DNA of 64,000 nt from positions 2,681,025 through 2,745,024 of the forward strand of contig LR026961.1 of the NCBI GenBank assembly GCA_900498135.1, written 5' to 3'. The translations under genes were made by a program, and so were the position numbers. The DNA is from an uncultured Desulfatiglans sp. GTDB lineage: Bacteria > Desulfobacterota > DSM-4660 > Desulfatiglandales > Desulfatiglandaceae. Shown here in pieces: positions 63,083 to 64,000 of this stretch (the first letter of the stretch is position 1; every line of letters starts with the position of its first letter). The notes beneath the pieces are model-generated. The model was not told the DNA's origin. It did no database searches and worked only from the letters and a program-made list of their open reading frames with translations.

Positions 63083-64000
63083 ACCTTAGACCTGTCATCG
63101 TCTATGCCGTCCTGGCTCTTGCGGCAGCGGCCCTTTATTTCTTCGACCGCAGCCGCCGAGGAGCCGAGGAGGAGGCCGAAAGGCAGGCGCGGTTCGTCTT
63201 CGATACGGCTGTGGAAGACATCGACCGGCTGACGATCAAGCGCCCGGGGGAGGCGATCATCATCGACAAAGAGGCCTGTCCCGGGAAGGAGGGCTGCTGG
63301 CGGGTCCTCGAACCGGTTGCGACGGCGGCGGATACGGTTGCAGTGGAGCGGGTGGCCGCTGACCTGACAGGGCTCATGGCGCTGAGGACTTTCAAGGATG
63401 AAAAAGGGGATCTCTCGGCCTTCGGCCTCGATCGGCCCGCGCTGAGCATTCTATATGAGACGGATTCCGGGTTCTCCAGCGGGATCACGTTCGGTGAACT
63501 GAGCCCGGTCCGGGAGGGGTATTACGCCCGCCGGACCGGAAGCCGGGAGATTATGCTCGTGCCGCGGGACATGCGCGAGAAGCTGGACAAGACCCTTTTC
63601 GACCTGCGGGACAGGCGCTTGTTCCACTTCGATCCGCGGGAGGTCGTCGAGGCGGATATCGACGGCCCGGAGGTCAGTTGGCGTTTCTCCCGCAGCGAAG
63701 ACCAGTGGAGGCTGCGGGATGACCCTGATTTCACCCCGGACGGCCGCCGGGTTGACACGATCGTAGGTCGTTTCATCTGGGCGGAGGCGGCTTCCTTCGA
63801 AGGATCGGACCTCTTCGACGCTGCGGCTTTCGGTTTGGATTCCCCTCGATACCGTGTACGGCTCTCCGACGGCCGGCGTGCCGAGACGCTGCTGGTCGGC
63901 AATCCCGTGGGCGGTGACGAGGGGCGCTTTTACGGATGCATGTTGGAGGGTGCCGAGATTTTTACGGTGCATGACTGGGTGGTCGAGCATCTGCCGGCCG
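63079..64000 (+). CDS. DUF4340 protein, cut by the window end
   Basis: At least 307 residues, still open at 64000. One N-terminal membrane helix (PVIVYAVLALAAAALYFF) is followed by an extracytoplasmic region with the DUF4340 repeats: DIDRLTIKRPGEAIIIDKE, SAFGLDRPALSILYE, LRDRRLFHFDPREVVEADI and AFGLDSPRYRVRLSDG. DUF4340 genes regularly follow gldG-like genes, as here, where the ATG overlaps the gldG stop by four bases. Probably a periplasmic, membrane-anchored partner of the exporter. Confidence 0.88.
   Translation, partial: MNLRPVIVYAVLALAAAALYFFDRSRRGAEEEAERQARFVFDTAVEDIDRLTIKRPGEAIIIDKEACPGKEGCWRVLEPVATAADTVAVERVAADLTGLMALRTFKDEKGDLSAFGLDRPALSILYETDSGFSSGITFGELSPVREGYYARRTGSREIMLVPRDMREKLDKTLFDLRDRRLFHFDPREVVEADIDGPEVSWRFSRSEDQWRLRDDPDFTPDGRRVDTIVGRFIWAEAASFEGSDLFDAAAFGLDSPRYRVRLSDGRRAETLLVGNPVGGDEGRFYGCMLEGAEIFTVHDWVVEHLPA

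Overview
The window is about 60% GC. It looks like the chromosome, or a metagenome-derived contig, of an anaerobic Desulfobacterota (deltaproteobacterial) bacterium, either a sulfate reducer or a syntroph. The evidence is gene content only: heterodisulfide-reductase-type (Hdr) electron-transfer proteins including a probable selenoprotein HdrA, folate-linked Wood-Ljungdahl genes (metF, metV) joined to NuoEFG-like flavoproteins, lar maturation genes, EF-P with its lysyl-modification enzyme, and housekeeping genes of proteobacterial type. No rRNA, tRNA, CRISPR array, phage or intact transposase was seen. No database search was possible, so the species is not named.

Layout. 1-400: dispersed structured repeats. 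0.4-3.9 kb (minus): nitroreductase, an unusual J-domain protein, a broken epmA and efp. 4-12 kb: acyl-CoA synthetase, larB, a B12-binding radical SAM protein, dtd, an RsmG-SpoU methyltransferase fusion and a pseudouridine synthase. 12.3-22 kb (minus): one long redox cluster, transcribed as metF2, nuoG-like, nuoE, nuoF-gltD fusion, metV, metF. It is a good candidate for a soluble complex coupling NAD(P)H, and perhaps ferredoxin, to methylene-tetrahydrofolate reduction. 22-26 kb: two paralogous response regulators with an N-terminal helix-turn-helix, their promoters sharing the same layout, and a PAS histidine kinase. 27-33 kb: speE, znuB, a broken znuC and valS. 33-36.5 kb: a PopZ/DUF2497-like protein, an outer-membrane protein and many repeats. 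36.5-47 kb: nnr, then an hdrC/cytochrome b - hdrB - hdrA(Sec) operon, a COG1313-type radical SAM gene and an HdrD-like protein. 46.8-55.7 kb: larC, pgpA, cinA, thpR, recA, alaS, bamD. 55.7-58.2 kb: trxB, trxA and a rhodanese. 58.6-64 kb: a DUF362/ferredoxin protein and a gldA-gldF-gldG-DUF4340 ABC operon cut by the window end.

Three things stand out. (1) hdrA carries an in-frame UGA exactly at a conserved cysteine, followed by a bacterial SECIS-like hairpin, so it should be read as one selenoprotein of about 1006 residues. (2) epmA and znuC are each interrupted by two exact tandem copies of a 112- or 109-bp dumbbell unit (stem-loop-stem-loop). Each unit is made of a divergent homologue of the very gene it interrupts, joined through 21-22 shared bases. 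Such a pattern is most simply an assembly or amplification artefact from a related co-occurring organism, but it must be resolved before either gene is called lost. (3) Two families of structured intergenic repeats, a palindromic element of about 145 bp (R1) and a 52-bp double-hairpin unit (R2), recur through the window, with R2 copies lodged at the T/A-tract of R1 in two places.
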